Positions 9,294 through 18,187 of a DNA stretch of 34,199 bases are shown here, piece by piece. Origin of the DNA: Bacteroidales bacterium (GTDB lineage: Bacteria; Bacteroidota; Bacteroidia; Bacteroidales; Bacteroidaceae); assembly GCA_030528715.1 (NCBI GenBank), contig JAUMYJ010000014.1, forward strand, positions 1 to 34,199, read 5' to 3'. Within the stretch, counting starts at the first letter, position 1. Every line of letters starts with the position of its first letter. The notes beneath the pieces are model-generated. The model saw only the letters and a program-made list of their open reading frames with translations, ran no database searches and had not been told where the DNA came from. The translations under genes were made by a program, and so were the position numbers.

Positions 9294-9321
9294 AAAAGGA
9301 GACGAACAATCGTCTCCTTTT
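9294..9321 (-). terminator. rho-independent terminator of the tRNA operon
   Basis: Perfect 12-bp stem (arms 9294-9305 and 9310-9321) with a 4-base loop, ending in TTTT on the minus strand. It begins 1 base beyond the 3' end of the last tRNA-Gly. Confidence 0.85.
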
Positions 9322-9322
9322 G

Positions 9323-9395
9323 AGCGGAAAACGAGACTCGAACTCGCGACCCCAACCTTGGCAAGGTTGTGCTCTACCAACTGAGCTATTTCCGC
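9323..9395 (-). tRNA. tRNA-Gly (GCC), copy 1
   Basis: A 73-base cloverleaf. Acceptor GCGGAAA pairs with TTTCCGC, the D-arm has AGCTCAGTTGGTAGAGC, the anticodon loop TTGCCAA gives anticodon GCC, and the T-loop is GTTCGAGTC. The discriminator is U and CCA is not encoded. It is the last gene of the four-tRNA operon and identical to the copy at 9645-9717. Confidence 0.95.
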
Positions 9396-9402
9396 AGCAA
9401 AG

Positions 9403-9486
9403 TGAAGAGGAGGAGACTCGAACTCCCACGTCACAATTGACACTACCCCCTCAAAGTAGCGCGTCTACCAATTCCGCCACCTCTCC
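9403..9486 (-). tRNA. tRNA-Leu (GAG)
   Basis: An 84-base class II tRNA with a long variable arm (stem GTCA/TGAC). Acceptor GGAGAGG pairs with CCTCTTC (one G-U). Anticodon stem CTACT/GGTAG encloses loop TTGAGGG, giving anticodon GAG for CUC/CUU codons. The discriminator is A and CCA is not encoded. Confidence 0.93.
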
Positions 9487-9526
9487 AATTTTACTGTTTG
9501 CAATTCATAGTTCAAAGCATAATTAG

Positions 9527-9609
9527 TGCCCAGGAAAAGACTCGAACTTTCACGTCATTACTGACACTAGTACCTGAAACTAGCGCGTCTACCATTCCGC
9601 CACCTGGGC
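9527..9609 (-). tRNA. tRNA-Leu (CAG)
   Basis: An 83-base class II tRNA with a long variable arm. Acceptor GCCCAGG pairs with CCTGGGC. Anticodon stem CTAGT/ACTAG encloses loop TTCAGGT, giving anticodon CAG for CUG. The discriminator is A and CCA is not encoded. Confidence 0.93.
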
Positions 9610-9644
9610 GTTTTTTTTACGCTTATGAATTGCTTCATCATGTG

Positions 9645-9717
9645 AGCGGAAAACGAGACTCGAACTCGCGACCCCAACCTTGGCAAGGTTGTGCTCTACC
9701 AACTGAGCTATTTCCGC
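9645..9717 (-). tRNA. tRNA-Gly (GCC), copy 2
   Basis: Identical 73-base copy of the gene at 9323-9395 and first gene of the operon, about 50 bases downstream of the predicted transcription start. Anticodon GCC, discriminator U, no encoded CCA. Confidence 0.95.
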
Positions 9718-9774
9718 ATTTTCACAAAACACCATTGTGTCCGCTTGCTAGCAGTCGTTTTCTCGATTGCGATG

Positions 9775-9805
9775 CAAAGTTACGCATTTTTTTGAAAACA
9801 CCAAA
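9775..9805 (-). promoter_or_regulatory. tRNA operon promoter (TTTG-N19-TAACTTTG)
   Basis: On the minus strand TTTG (9805-9802) is followed after exactly 19 bases by TAACTTTG (9782-9775), a full match to the Bacteroidota consensus TTTG/TAnnTTTG. The predicted start is about 9768, with a 50-base leader to the first tRNA. Confidence 0.8.
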
Positions 9806-10256
9806 CTCTACGACCATTTTTTTTGTAGAAAATGCGATTTTAAGCGAGGCCACCTTAGAACACAGCACAAAGCAAGCGCAATCGTGCATTTACTCTAAGG
9901 CTTTTTAAGCACAAGCGACTTTTACAACGTATATTCACGAGCAAAGTTGTTAACATACTTAGCCTAATAAGAAGAGGCTTATGACACATAAGCTAGGCTC
10001 CATTCATTGTGCCACGACACGAAACAAGTGTACCACGTTATGGTACACTTGTTTTCAGTCTGGGTACAATTGTGCCTTAACACGATACACCATGTTAGCC
10101 CTAAGTATGGCCATAGTAAGTAAAAGGAAATACAACACAATAGTAGCTTATTGTACAACCTAGCTAATACTTACATTTAGTCTCTTAAAACTCTCGAATA
10201 AATGCGTTTGGCACCTCACACGTTGGGCTCATAGCTCGCCATATAAAGAGATTAGC
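9806..10256. other. intergenic region between ilvC and the tRNA operon
   Basis: About 450 bases without a credible gene. The only frame of note, 9981-10163 (+), is stop-free largely because a 21-bp periodic array runs through it. The region holds that array and its inverted repeat (listed separately). A weak long-range inverted repeat, CCTTAGA 9853-9859 with TCTAAGG 9894-9900, is followed by CTTTTT on the + strand. I see no convincing ilvC terminator other than the array hairpin. Confidence 0.6.
10000..10104 (+). repeat. degenerate 21-bp tandem array A, with 14-bp inverted repeat
   Basis: Units begin at 10000, 10021, 10042, 10063 and 10084, each 21 bases. Opening hexamers are GAAACA (10021), GGTACA (10042), GGTACA (10063) and GATACA (10084). 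The 10042 unit reads CACTTGT then AGTC at the same offsets as CATTTGT and AGAC in arrays at 18243 and 25414. Arms 10022-10035 and 10041-10054 pair perfectly (14 bp, 5-base loop) and fall on two adjacent units. No function is known to me. Confidence 0.55.
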
Positions 10257-11300
10257 CTAGTTATTCTCTGGACGTAGCTTACGCACAGCACGGCCAGCTT
10301 GCCACATTTCGCTCTCACGCAAAGCCGTTAATTCGGCTTCGAGTTTTTCGCGATAGTCTGGCTGAGAGTTGCTATCAATACTTCTCTGAGCTTCTTCGCC
10401 TGAGGCTACACTTGCATAAAGCTGCTGCATCACGGGCTTGATAGCATCGTGAAAAGGCCCCATCCAGTCTAGTGCACCACGCTGAGCGGTAGTAGAGCAG
10501 TTAGCATACATCCAGTCCATACCTTTGGCCGCTATAAGCGGCATTAGCGATTGTGTGAGTTCTTCTACCGTTTCATTAAAAGCCTCCGAGGGGGTATGGC
10601 CATGCTCGCGCAACACCTCATATTGCGCTAAAAACAAGCCTTGTACAGCGCCCATCAGTGCGCCACGCTCACCCGTAAGGTCAGAGTATACCTCACGCTT
10701 AAAATCAGTACGGAACATATAGCCCGACCCAATACCAATACCCAATGCTAGCGTACGCTCGGTGGCACGCCCCGTAGCATCTTGAAACACACCAAACGAT
10801 GCATTTAAGCCACGCTTTTCGAGAAAGAGTGTGCGCAATGACGTTCCAGAGCCCTTAGGCGCAACTAGGATAACATCAATGTCAGTAGGAGGCACTATGT
10901 GTGTACGCTCCTTGTAAGTAATACCAAAACCATGTGAGAAATAAAGGGCTTTACCTGCTGTGAGGTATGGTTTAATAGTAGGCCAAGCATCAATCTGAGC
11001 CGCATCTGACAGGAGCATGCAGATGATAGTGCCACGCTGAGCCGCCTCTTCAAGAGAGAAGAGCGTCTCACCAGGCTTCCAACCATCGGCCACCGCCTTG
11101 TCATAAGTCACACCTGCACGCTGCCCTACGATGACGTTAAAGCCATTGTCACGTAGGTTAAGAGCTTGACCTGGCCCTTGCACACCATAACCGAGCACAG
11201 CAATCGTCTCACCACGGAGTGCATCAAGAGCTTTTTCAAGAGGAAATTCGTCGCGGGTAACTACTTCTTCGAGTGTACCTCCAAAATTAATTTGCGCCAT
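10257..11300 (-). CDS. ilvC: ketol-acid reductoisomerase
   Basis: Second enzyme of valine and isoleucine synthesis: it rearranges and reduces acetolactate or acetohydroxybutyrate with NAD(P)H and Mg2+ in the cytoplasm. At 347 residues it has the length of the short class. The Rossmann motif GYGVQGPGQ begins at about residue 37; most class I enzymes have GYGSQGHAQ here, so the Pro is a lineage variant. The knotted C-terminal domain shows DLTGERGALMGAVQGL, with the metal-binding Asp and Glu, and later NETVEELTQS. It is the last gene of the ilv operon, 22 bases after the thioesterase stop. Cofactor preference cannot be decided by eye. Confidence 0.96.
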   Translation of the reverse strand: MAQINFGGTLEEVVTRDEFPLEKALDALRGETIAVLGYGVQGPGQALNLRDNGFNVIVGQRAGVTYDKAVADGWKPGETLFSLEEAAQRGTIICMLLSDAAQIDAWPTIKPYLTAGKALYFSHGFGITYKERTHIVPPTDIDVILVAPKGSGTSLRTLFLEKRGLNASFGVFQDATGRATERTLALGIGIGSGYMFRTDFKREVYSDLTGERGALMGAVQGLFLAQYEVLREHGHTPSEAFNETVEELTQSLMPLIAAKGMDWMYANCSTTAQRGALDWMGPFHDAIKPVMQQLYASVASGEEAQRSIDSNSQPDYREKLEAELTALRESEMWQAGRAVRKLRPENN

Positions 11301-11322
11301 AATTATTAAGTATCAGTTTTTT

Positions 11323-12102
11323 TTACAGATTATGCGTATTATGCATTACGAAGACCAAGCAGATACGACAGACAACCGCAGTGGTATGGTCGCTACGCAT
11401 AGCATGTACCTCGAAGTGGTGTGTGAGCGGTGCAGGCATTTCGTGATAATAGTGAAGCGTATCACCAAAATAGGCTTCTGCACTATATGCCACTTCGCAA
11501 CGCGTAAGTTGATATGTACGATGAAAGTCTAAATCAAAAAAATCTAAGGCATGACTAATATAGCGAATGCTATTGACGTGCCCATTGATGTCAAGATCAG
11601 AAAAGCGTACTGCTAAACTAAAAACAGGTGTTTGCTTGTGTACACGCACACGCTCTGGCTTGGGTAGTGCACACTCATGAGCCACACAACATTGAGCCAT
11701 ACGCCCTTGGTCAAAAGCACATAGGTCAGTAGCCAAGCGTGAAGTTGTGTCAATGAGCGACCATACCGTAAGTGCACGAGCAAAAACCACGCCACGGCTA
11801 TCTGTAAGGCGATAATGACGATCTGAAAACTGACGATAACAGCTGGCAAACCACGTATGAATATCGTAAGTTTCGTGTGTCATTGGCATTATATTTAGCT
11901 CTATTTGCAAACGCGCCAACACCCAAACTTTGCCATGTGCTATCATATCGCGATAACCATAACCTACACTACCCGCATGCACATTGGCACAACGTAGTAG
12001 CAAATTGCCCAGCACGCTCACGGCCAAATGGCCTGTGGCATCTTCTTGAAAAGGCTCTACAGCAAAGGTATAATGCCCTTGCTTGGCTTGTTTCTCGTCC
12101 AT
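11323..12102 (-). CDS. acyl-ACP thioesterase (FatA/FatB-like, double hotdog)
   Basis: Hydrolyses fatty acyl-ACP to release free fatty acid in the cytoplasm. The 259 residues cover two hotdog folds: an N-terminal half with a long helix around NLLLRCANVHAGSVGYG, and a C-terminal half with the catalytic-type DLDINGHVNSIRYISH, in which the Asn and His match the plant and bacterial acyl-ACP thioesterase active site. It lies between ilvN (6-base gap) and ilvC (22-base gap), so it must be co-transcribed with branched-chain amino acid genes. I recall the same order in Bacteroides. The placement suggests, but does not show, a link between branched-chain precursor supply and branched fatty-acid turnover. 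Confidence 0.88.
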   Translation of the reverse strand: MDEKQAKQGHYTFAVEPFQEDATGHLAVSVLGNLLLRCANVHAGSVGYGYRDMIAHGKVWVLARLQIELNIMPMTHETYDIHTWFASCYRQFSDRHYRLTDSRGVVFARALTVWSLIDTTSRLATDLCAFDQGRMAQCCVAHECALPKPERVRVHKQTPVFSLAVRFSDLDINGHVNSIRYISHALDFFDLDFHRTYQLTRCEVAYSAEAYFGDTLHYYHEMPAPLTHHFEVHAMRSDHTTAVVCRICLVFVMHNTHNL

Positions 12103-12108
12103 AGTCTG

Positions 12109-12666
12109 TTAATCGTTAAGTGACTGACGGACATGCTCTCGCTGTGCTAAGAAATCTTCGAGTGGCTCTTCGGGACATCGGGTGATAGCAATTGCTCCCG
12201 AGCGCACGTATTGCAAGACACAATCATAAGGTTTAAGTGCTTCATGTAGCGACACAATCGTTTCGCTAAGGCCAGAGAGTGTCACGATAGCATAGACTTG
12301 ATTGACCTCTATGATACTAGCATTATGTAGGCGGATAGCCTTAGATATTTCAGGGCAATCCGTTAGCTTGTTAGTAGCTACTTTGAACAGGCCTGTATCC
12401 ATCACAAAAACTTTATCTTGCTCAAAATAGTGCGCTTGTAGCACGTCTACTTTCTTTTCAATTTGCTTCGTGACGATACGTATCGTAGCCTCATCGGTAC
12501 GTGTAGTAATTGTATAGCGATGAATACCTGAGATGCTCGAAGTAGAGGCATTGATACTATCAATACTAAGCATACGGCGTGTAAAGACGTGGGCTACCTG
12601 TGTGAGTACACCCGCACCACTCTCTGAGAAGATGATGATGGTATAGTTATTTTGCGTAGTTTCCAT
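12109..12666 (-). CDS. ilvN: acetolactate synthase small (regulatory) subunit
   Basis: Regulatory partner of IlvB that confers feedback control by valine and stimulates catalysis. At 185 residues it has an N-terminal ACT domain at about 5-80 (IIIFSESGAGVLTQVAHVF, then RMLSIDSINAS, corresponding to the usual GVL...F..R..NI.S pattern) and a C-terminal second ACT-like half. It starts 4 bases after ilvB ends and is followed 6 bases later by the thioesterase, in a tightly packed operon. The valine-site Gly and Asn cannot be judged by eye beyond the conserved GAGVL loop. Confidence 0.95.
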   Translation of the reverse strand: METTQNNYTIIIFSESGAGVLTQVAHVFTRRMLSIDSINASTSSISGIHRYTITTRTDEATIRIVTKQIEKKVDVLQAHYFEQDKVFVMDTGLFKVATNKLTDCPEISKAIRLHNASIIEVNQVYAIVTLSGLSETIVSLHEALKPYDCVLQYVRSGAIAITRCPEEPLEDFLAQREHVRQSLND

Positions 12667-12670
12667 GGTG

Positions 12671-14377
12671 TTATGTATGCTTTATTTCGAGTATCATATC
12701 ATTAATTGCACTACCTGGGCAGCACATCGGCATCACTGTTCCCTCTTGCTCTACACAAACCTCGAGTAAATAAGCTCCATCGGTCGACATCATCTCTGCG
12801 ATGGCCTCATCTAAGTGTTCTCGCTCGGTCACACGACGACTCTTGATACCATATCCTGCGGCTATGAGCTGAAAGTTAGGGTTGCGCATCGGAGAAAACG
12901 AATAGCGATGATTGAAAAACATTTCTTGCCACTGACGTACATTACCAAGATACTCATTGTTAAGTAGCACCATCTTAACAGGGCAACCATATTCTAATAT
13001 CGTGCCAAACTCTTCGATAACCATCTGTATACCTCCATCACCGACCATAAGAATAACGTCGCGCTCGGGAGCTCCAAATGTAGCTCCAATAGCTGCTGGG
13101 AGTCCATAGCCCATCGTTCCCATACCACCCGAGGTGAGCAAGCTACGCTTCTGGCTAAACTTAAAGTAGCGGGCTGCCATCATTTGATTTTGCCCGACAT
13201 CGGTCACACACACAGCTTTGTGCCCCGTAGCTTCGCTAATGCGATGGATAGCCTCGCCCATTTTGATAGGGCCTGTTGTGGGGAAGAGTTCGGGCTCTAC
13301 AACTCTGATGCGCTCACGCTCATGATAAGGCTCAAAGCTAGCACGCCATACACGATGGTCTTTCTTTTTGAGTAAACGTGTTACCGCTGGAAGTGTTACC
13401 TTGCAATCACCCAACACAGCCACGTCTACCTTAACATTTTTGTTAATCTCAACAGGATCTATATCAAAGTGGATTTTTTTAGCCTGCTTTGCATAGGTGT
13501 CAAGTTTGCCAGTAATACGATCGTCAAAACGCATACCTACGGCTATAAGTAAGTCACACTCTTGTGTCTTTATATTGTTTGCGAGTGTACCATGCATACC
13601 CAGCATACCCATATTGAGCGGATGAGCAGAGGGAAGTGCAGAGAGTCCCAGCAGCGTACAGCCAGCAGGCATATCGGCTAATTCTATAAAGGCACGTAGT
13701 TCTTCTTGTGCTTCACCCAGCTCTACGCCTTGCCCTACAAGCACTAATGGACGCTGAGCATTGTTAATGAGTGTCGCAGCTGATGCTATAGCCTCCTCAC
13801 ACATCGGAGGTACGGGCACATAGCTACGAATGTGGTTGATCGTTTGTGGTAAATATTCGGCAAGTTCAAGCTGTGCACTACGCGTAAAGTCGAGCACAAC
13901 AGGGCCAGGACGACCACTCCTCGCGATATAGAAAGCACGACTTACAGCCCAAGCGACTTCACTAGCCGAACGTATCTGATAGCTCCACTTCGTGATAGGC
14001 TGTGCTACATTTACGACATCGCACTCTTGAAAAGCATCACTACCGAGTAGATGTGCGGCTACTTGACCCGCAATTACCACGATAGGTGTACTATCCATCA
14101 GAGCATCTGCAATACCTGTAATCGTATTCGTAGCCCCAGGCCCACTAGTAACCAAGCAGACACCAACTTTTCCACTCACACGTGCATAACCCTCAGCAGC
14201 ATGTGCTGCGGCCTGCTCATGACGCACCAAAATATGCTGCAAGCTATCAGTATAATCAAAAAGTGCATCGTAGGTAGGCATAATAGCCCCTCCAGGATAG
14301 CCAAAGAGCGTTGTAACGCCCTCATGAATGAGCGAGCGCATCAAGATATGTGCTCCTGAAATTAGCTCCTTTGCCAT
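12671..14377 (-). CDS. ilvB: acetolactate synthase large (catalytic) subunit
   Basis: Thiamine-diphosphate enzyme that condenses pyruvate with pyruvate or 2-oxobutyrate, the first common step of branched-chain amino acid synthesis. Motifs in order: FGYPGGAIMPTYDAL, RHEQAAAHAAEGYARVSGK with the catalytic Glu, TSGPGATN, a central FAD-binding domain, then VGDGGIQM to LLNNEYLG, which is the GDG...NN ThDP/Mg site. The frame is open to ATGs at 14425/14422, but those 16 codons are A/T-rich and overlap the ilvD stop. MAKELISG from the ATG at 14377 matches the family N-terminus, giving 568 residues. It lies directly downstream of ilvD and upstream of ilvN. Confidence 0.96.
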   Translation of the reverse strand: MAKELISGAHILMRSLIHEGVTTLFGYPGGAIMPTYDALFDYTDSLQHILVRHEQAAAHAAEGYARVSGKVGVCLVTSGPGATNTITGIADALMDSTPIVVIAGQVAAHLLGSDAFQECDVVNVAQPITKWSYQIRSASEVAWAVSRAFYIARSGRPGPVVLDFTRSAQLELAEYLPQTINHIRSYVPVPPMCEEAIASAATLINNAQRPLVLVGQGVELGEAQEELRAFIELADMPAGCTLLGLSALPSAHPLNMGMLGMHGTLANNIKTQECDLLIAVGMRFDDRITGKLDTYAKQAKKIHFDIDPVEINKNVKVDVAVLGDCKVTLPAVTRLLKKKDHRVWRASFEPYHERERIRVVEPELFPTTGPIKMGEAIHRISEATGHKAVCVTDVGQNQMMAARYFKFSQKRSLLTSGGMGTMGYGLPAAIGATFGAPERDVILMVGDGGIQMVIEEFGTILEYGCPVKMVLLNNEYLGNVRQWQEMFFNHRYSFSPMRNPNFQLIAAGYGIKSRRVTEREHLDEAIAEMMSTDGAYLLEVCVEQEGTVMPMCCPGSAINDMILEIKHT

Positions 14378-14408
14378 AGGCTTATTATTATGAAAATTAT
14401 TCTTTTTA

Positions 14409-16223
14409 TTATTCTTCGGCATCATCTATCAAACGTACAGCTCCTTGATCTGCCGAGCTAACCATAGACGCATAGGCACGTAGCGCAGCAGACACCTTAC
14501 GTTTGCGTATTTTAGGCGTCATCGGTCTAGCTGCTAGCTCTTTGTCAGTAAGACGCACATTGATAGTGCGGCTAGGAATATCTATATCTATTATATCACC
14601 AGTTTGCACTTTTCCAATATTACCACCTGCTGCAGCTTCGGGCGATATATGACCGATACTTAGTCCAGAGGTGCCTCCTGAAAAGCGCCCATCAGTAATC
14701 AATGCACACTGTGTACCTAGCTGGCGACTTTTAATGTAAGACGTGGGGTAAAGCATTTCTTGCATGCCTGGGCCTCCCTTAGGGCCTTCATAGGTAATCA
14801 CAACGACATCTCCTGCTTGCACTGTGCCATCTAGGATACCACGGCACGCTGCATCTTGTGAGTCAAAAACTTGTGCACGTCCAGAAAAAGTCCAAATACT
14901 TTCATCTACCCCCGCTGTTTTAACTACACAGCCTTTTTGAGCGATGTTACCAAAAAGTACGGCCAAGCCACCATCTTGGCTATAAGCATGTGCAATATCG
15001 CGTATACAGCCATTGACACGATCTGTATCTAAGATTTTCCAACGTGCATCTTGGCTCCCCATTGTAGTGCTAAACCTGCCACCAGGGGCACTACGATAAA
15101 TGCGCTCAGCCTCTTTATCTATAACAGCCCGACAAATATCGTAGCGCACAATATCTTCACCCAAAGTACTTCCGTTGATACGATAACACGTTGGGTCAAT
15201 TAGTCCTCCTTTGTGTAGCTCACCTAGTAGAGCCATTATTCCGCCTGCCGCATTACACTCTTGGATAGAATAGCGATGTGAGTTTGGAGCTAGTTTACAC
15301 AAGCAAGGGACTTTTCGGCTCAGTGTATCAATATCATTGAGTGTAAAGTCTACCTTAGCCTCATGTGCCATAGCCAAAAGATGCAAGATTGTATTAGTCG
15401 AACCACCCATCGCAATATCTAATGTCATAGCATTGAGAAAAGCTTGTCGTGTAGCAATATTACGCGGTAACACACGCTCATCACCTTCCTCGTAATATTT
15501 ATAGGCATTCGCTACAACGAGAGCTGCAGCATCTTTGAATAGCTGGATACGATTGACGTGCGTAGCCAATATTGTGCCATTACCAGGTAAAGACAAGCCG
15601 AGTGCTTCGGTCAAGCAATTCATAGAGTTTGCTGTAAACATGCCCGAACAACTGCCACACCCAGGACATGCGCTAGCCTCAACCGTTGCAAGCTCTTCAT
15701 CGCTCACACGCTCATCTGCTCCCATTACCATCGCAGTTACCAAATCGATATTGTTACCATCATAGGTGCCTGCCTCCATAGGGCCACCACTTACAAATAC
15801 CGTAGGGATATTGAGACGCATCGCTGCCAAGAGCATGCCAGGCGTAATCTTATCACAATTACTAATACACACCAAAGCATCTGCCTTATGGGCATTGACC
15901 ATATACTCTACACTATCGGCAATAAGGTCACGACTAGGTAGCGAATACAACATGCCATCGTGCCCCATAGCGATACCATCGTCAATCGCAATCGTGTTAA
16001 ATTCAGCGGCATAGCACCCTAAAGCCTCTATCTCGCGTTTGACAAGCTGTCCTACCTCGTGCAGGTGCGTGTGGCCTGGCACAAATTGTGTAAACGAGTT
16101 GGCTATCGCGATAATTGGTTTACCAAAGTGTTCGCGCTTCATACCCCCCGCAACCCATAGGGCACGCGCACCTGCCATACGTCGGCCTTGCGTACTAAAC
16201 GCACTCCTTAGTCTATGCTTCAT
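14409..16223 (-). CDS. ilvD: dihydroxy-acid dehydratase
   Basis: Iron-sulfur enzyme that dehydrates dihydroxy acids to the 2-keto acids of valine and isoleucine. The start is the ATG at 16223, giving [20 protein letters not shown], the usual N-terminus; the frame is open to 16280 but the extra 19 residues look untranslated. Length is 604 residues. Cluster-binding Cys occur in [11 protein letters not shown] and [21 protein letters not shown]; the C-terminal part shows the substrate-site GRFSGGT. It is the first gene of the ilv operon, with a TATATTTG -7 box at 16318-16311. No leader peptide rich in branched-chain codons is visible between box and start, so classical attenuation is not supported. 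Confidence 0.96.
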   Translation of the reverse strand: MKHRLRSAFSTQGRRMAGARALWVAGGMKREHFGKPIIAIANSFTQFVPGHTHLHEVGQLVKREIEALGCYAAEFNTIAIDDGIAMGHDGMLYSLPSRDLIADSVEYMVNAHKADALVCISNCDKITPGMLLAAMRLNIPTVFVSGGPMEAGTYDGNNIDLVTAMVMGADERVSDEELATVEASACPGCGSCSGMFTANSMNCLTEALGLSLPGNGTILATHVNRIQLFKDAAALVVANAYKYYEEGDERVLPRNIATRQAFLNAMTLDIAMGGSTNTILHLLAMAHEAKVDFTLNDIDTLSRKVPCLCKLAPNSHRYSIQECNAAGGIMALLGELHKGGLIDPTCYRINGSTLGEDIVRYDICRAVIDKEAERIYRSAPGGRFSTTMGSQDARWKILDTDRVNGCIRDIAHAYSQDGGLAVLFGNIAQKGCVVKTAGVDESIWTFSGRAQVFDSQDAACRGILDGTVQAGDVVVITYEGPKGGPGMQEMLYPTSYIKSRQLGTQCALITDGRFSGGTSGLSIGHISPEAAAGGNIGKVQTGDIIDIDIPSRTINVRLTDKELAARPMTPKIRKRKVSAALRAYASMVSSADQGAVRLIDDAEE

Positions 16224-16310
16224 GCGTATCTTATATTTTTTCCTAAATTTCCATACATTTACATCAATGCTTTTATTCACCGCAAAGAAGTAAAGTGTTC
16301 AATTTGCAGG

Positions 16311-16318
16311 CAAATATA
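16311..16318 (-). promoter_or_regulatory. ilv operon -7 box
   Basis: TATATTTG on the minus strand matches TAnnTTTG. No TTTG lies at the usual 19-21 spacing; the nearest is about 26 bases upstream. Predicted leader to ilvD is about 80 bases. The box begins 2 bases past the upstream kinase terminator. Confidence 0.5.
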
Positions 16319-16320
16319 AG

Positions 16321-16344
16321 AAAAAACTGCCGATTTAAGGCAGT
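16321..16344 (-). terminator. rho-independent terminator of the histidine-kinase unit
   Basis: On the minus strand ACTGCC, a 7-base loop and GGCAGT are followed by a run of six T (shared with the stem end), 59 bases after the kinase stop. It is placed so close to the ilv -7 box that the hairpin DNA forms the spacer region of that promoter. Confidence 0.8.
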
Positions 16345-16403
16345 CAAACTTGCATAGAGAGTAAATAAAGTACAAAAGCACCTCTCAATGTAACCAAAAT
16401 GAC

Positions 16404-17549
16404 TTATAAAACAATTCGAAAGCAGGTACCACGCCCGACTTCACTATATTTAACAAAGAGCTGTCCATGATGATAGCGCTCTACAATACGCTTGGCTAAG
16501 GACAAGCCTAGTCCCCACCCGCGCTTCTTTGTAGTAAAGCCCGGCTCAAAAATACGTTTATATAACTTACGAGGTATTCCCTTTCCTGTGTCTTGTAAAT
16601 CTATTATGATATGCTTATCATCACGTTTAGCTGTGAGTGTAATAGTGCCTTCTGCGCCTATCGCATCAATAGCATTGCGACACAAATTCTCAATAACCCA
16701 CTCAAATAACGGGGCATTAACTGCGCATAACAGTATAGGTGCTTCGTAATGTGTTTCAATACATACACGCCGAGGCATACGCTGCTGCATATAACATATA
16801 ACACGCTCTAATACCTCTACGAGATTACTCTCGCTAAGTGTTGGCACACTACCTATTTTTGAGAAACGCTCCGTTACAAGTTGCAAGCGCGCCACGTCTT
16901 TACCCATCTCACCCACAAGCGCATCATCAGGATATGTTTCTTTAAGTATTTCTACCCAAGCCATGAGTGACGAGATGGGGGTACCTAATTGATGTGCCGT
17001 TTCTTTGCTAAGACCCACCCACACCTTATTTTGCTCGGCACGCTTGGCACTTATAAAGGCCGAAAAAGCTAAAACAAAGAATACAGCAATAATAGCCAGC
17101 AAAGCATAGGGGTAGTAATAAAGGCGTTTAAGCACTGCACTTTCATCGTAAGCCACGGTAAGCGATCCAACCTCCATAGGCATGCGCATGTTATACCCAC
17201 GTGCTATCATAGCCTCGGCCTTAGAGCGTAGAGATGCAATAGAGTCTGCATGGGTAGAGGCATGGAGAGAAACATTACGATGTGTCAACACTTGACCTTG
17301 CTCAGAGAGCACAATAACTGGTATGCTCTGGTTGGCATTGATAACCTTCAACACCAAGCTAAGGTCGGTCGTTTCATCGGCATTATTGAGCGTAGTCATC
17401 GCTTCTGCCCAAAGTGCCATGTTACTCCGTTCAGTAGCCGCCAAATCACTCACGAAATGGTGAGAAGCAACCAAAGCTCCTACCGCTATAAGCATGGCTA
17501 CAAGATAGAGGTACCATTGCCTAACCCAATGCATCAGCATAGACATCAT
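16404..17549 (-). CDS. membrane sensor histidine kinase (orphan)
   Basis: A 381-residue sensor kinase. A transmembrane segment at about residues 10-30 is followed by a periplasmic sensor region of about 110 residues and a second membrane segment at about 145-165. The cytoplasmic part has the dimerisation/H-box with phospho-acceptor His at about 186 (ETAHQLGTPISSL), then the ATPase with the N-box ENLCRNAIDAIG, G1 DTGKGIP and G2 GWGLGLSLAKRIVE. There is no HAMP or PAS domain that I can see, and no response regulator beside it, so the partner is elsewhere. It follows engB after 11 bases and is probably co-transcribed. The signal is unknown. Confidence 0.9.
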   Translation of the reverse strand: MMSMLMHWVRQWYLYLVAMLIAVGALVASHHFVSDLAATERSNMALWAEAMTTLNNADETTDLSLVLKVINANQSIPVIVLSEQGQVLTHRNVSLHASTHADSIASLRSKAEAMIARGYNMRMPMEVGSLTVAYDESAVLKRLYYYPYALLAIIAVFFVLAFSAFISAKRAEQNKVWVGLSKETAHQLGTPISSLMAWVEILKETYPDDALVGEMGKDVARLQLVTERFSKIGSVPTLSESNLVEVLERVICYMQQRMPRRVCIETHYEAPILLCAVNAPLFEWVIENLCRNAIDAIGAEGTITLTAKRDDKHIIIDLQDTGKGIPRKLYKRIFEPGFTTKKRGWGLGLSLAKRIVERYHHGQLFVKYSEVGRGTCFRIVL

Positions 17550-17560
17550 CTAGGTTCTTT

Positions 17561-18166
17561 TTAGCTTAACGATAAGCTAGCCATAACTTCGTCAATATAG
17601 CTCAACACCTCAGCACGCCCCTGTTTTTTCAGTGAGCTAGAAACAAAATAAGGGGGGAGTGTCTCCCAGTCTGCTTGCAGTGTTTTAAGATAGGCCAGCA
17701 CATTTTTTTGTGTACCACCATTCGAGAGCTTATCAGCCTTAGTAAATACAATCGCAAAAGGAATACCATGTTCTCCGAGCCACTCAATGAATTCGAGATC
17801 GATAGTCTGTGGTTTATGCCTTACATCAATGAGTAAGAAGAGACAAGTCATCTGCTCGCGTTCGAGGATATAACCTTCAATGATTTCTTTGAGTTTATCG
17901 GCCTGTGCTTTGCTACGTTTGGCATAGCCGTAGCCTGGTAAGTCTACAAGATACCAAGCATCATTGACCAAAAAGTGGTTAATAAGCAACGTCTTACCTG
18001 GTGTAGCCGAGGTCATAGCAAGTTTGGTTTGCCCCGTAAGCATGTTGATAAGGCTACTCTTACCTACATTGCTACGCCCAATAAAAGCAAATTCAGGCTT
18101 ATTATCGCTAGGGCACTTACGATAGTCGCTATTACTGATGATGAATTTCGCACTTTTGATACGCAT
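17561..18166 (-). CDS. engB: ribosome biogenesis GTPase EngB/YsxC
   Basis: Essential GTPase that helps late assembly of the 50S subunit. Start at the ATG at 18166 ([12 protein letters not shown]), giving 201 residues; an upstream ATG at 18190 overlaps the -7 box of its own promoter and cannot be used by that transcript. G1 is GRSNVGKS (about residue 30), followed by the TPGKT switch I motif, G3 DLPGYGYA, G4 TKAD and the SSL G5 segment. The length fits the family. The orphan histidine kinase follows 11 bases later. Confidence 0.95.
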   Translation of the reverse strand: MRIKSAKFIISNSDYRKCPSDNKPEFAFIGRSNVGKSSLINMLTGQTKLAMTSATPGKTLLINHFLVNDAWYLVDLPGYGYAKRSKAQADKLKEIIEGYILEREQMTCLFLLIDVRHKPQTIDLEFIEWLGEHGIPFAIVFTKADKLSNGGTQKNVLAYLKTLQADWETLPPYFVSSSLKKQGRAEVLSYIDEVMASLSLS

Positions 18167-18187
18167 AGTGACAAGTTTGTTTATTTG

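Noticed and set aside
9853-9906. Possible small structured RNA (CCTTAGA/TCTAAGG with inner GCAC/GTGC, then CTTTTT)
   Set aside because: The stem is 7 bp around a 34-base loop with a 4-bp inner stem and no promoter in front; too weak to call.
9218-9908. Two + strand open frames (9218-9526 and 9498-9908) with repeated peptides of the RDSNSRPQPWQGCALPTELF type
   Set aside because: They are antisense translations of the two tRNA-Gly and two tRNA-Leu genes, a well-known false-gene pattern.
9981-10163. A 60-codon + strand frame with a Cys every seven residues
   Set aside because: It is a by-product of the 21-bp array, and the core falls in another codon phase in array B, so the repeat is not protein-level.
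16224-16310. Leader-peptide attenuator before ilvD
   Set aside because: The only short frames in the leader are a few codons long with no run of Ile, Val or Leu codons, and no alternative hairpins.
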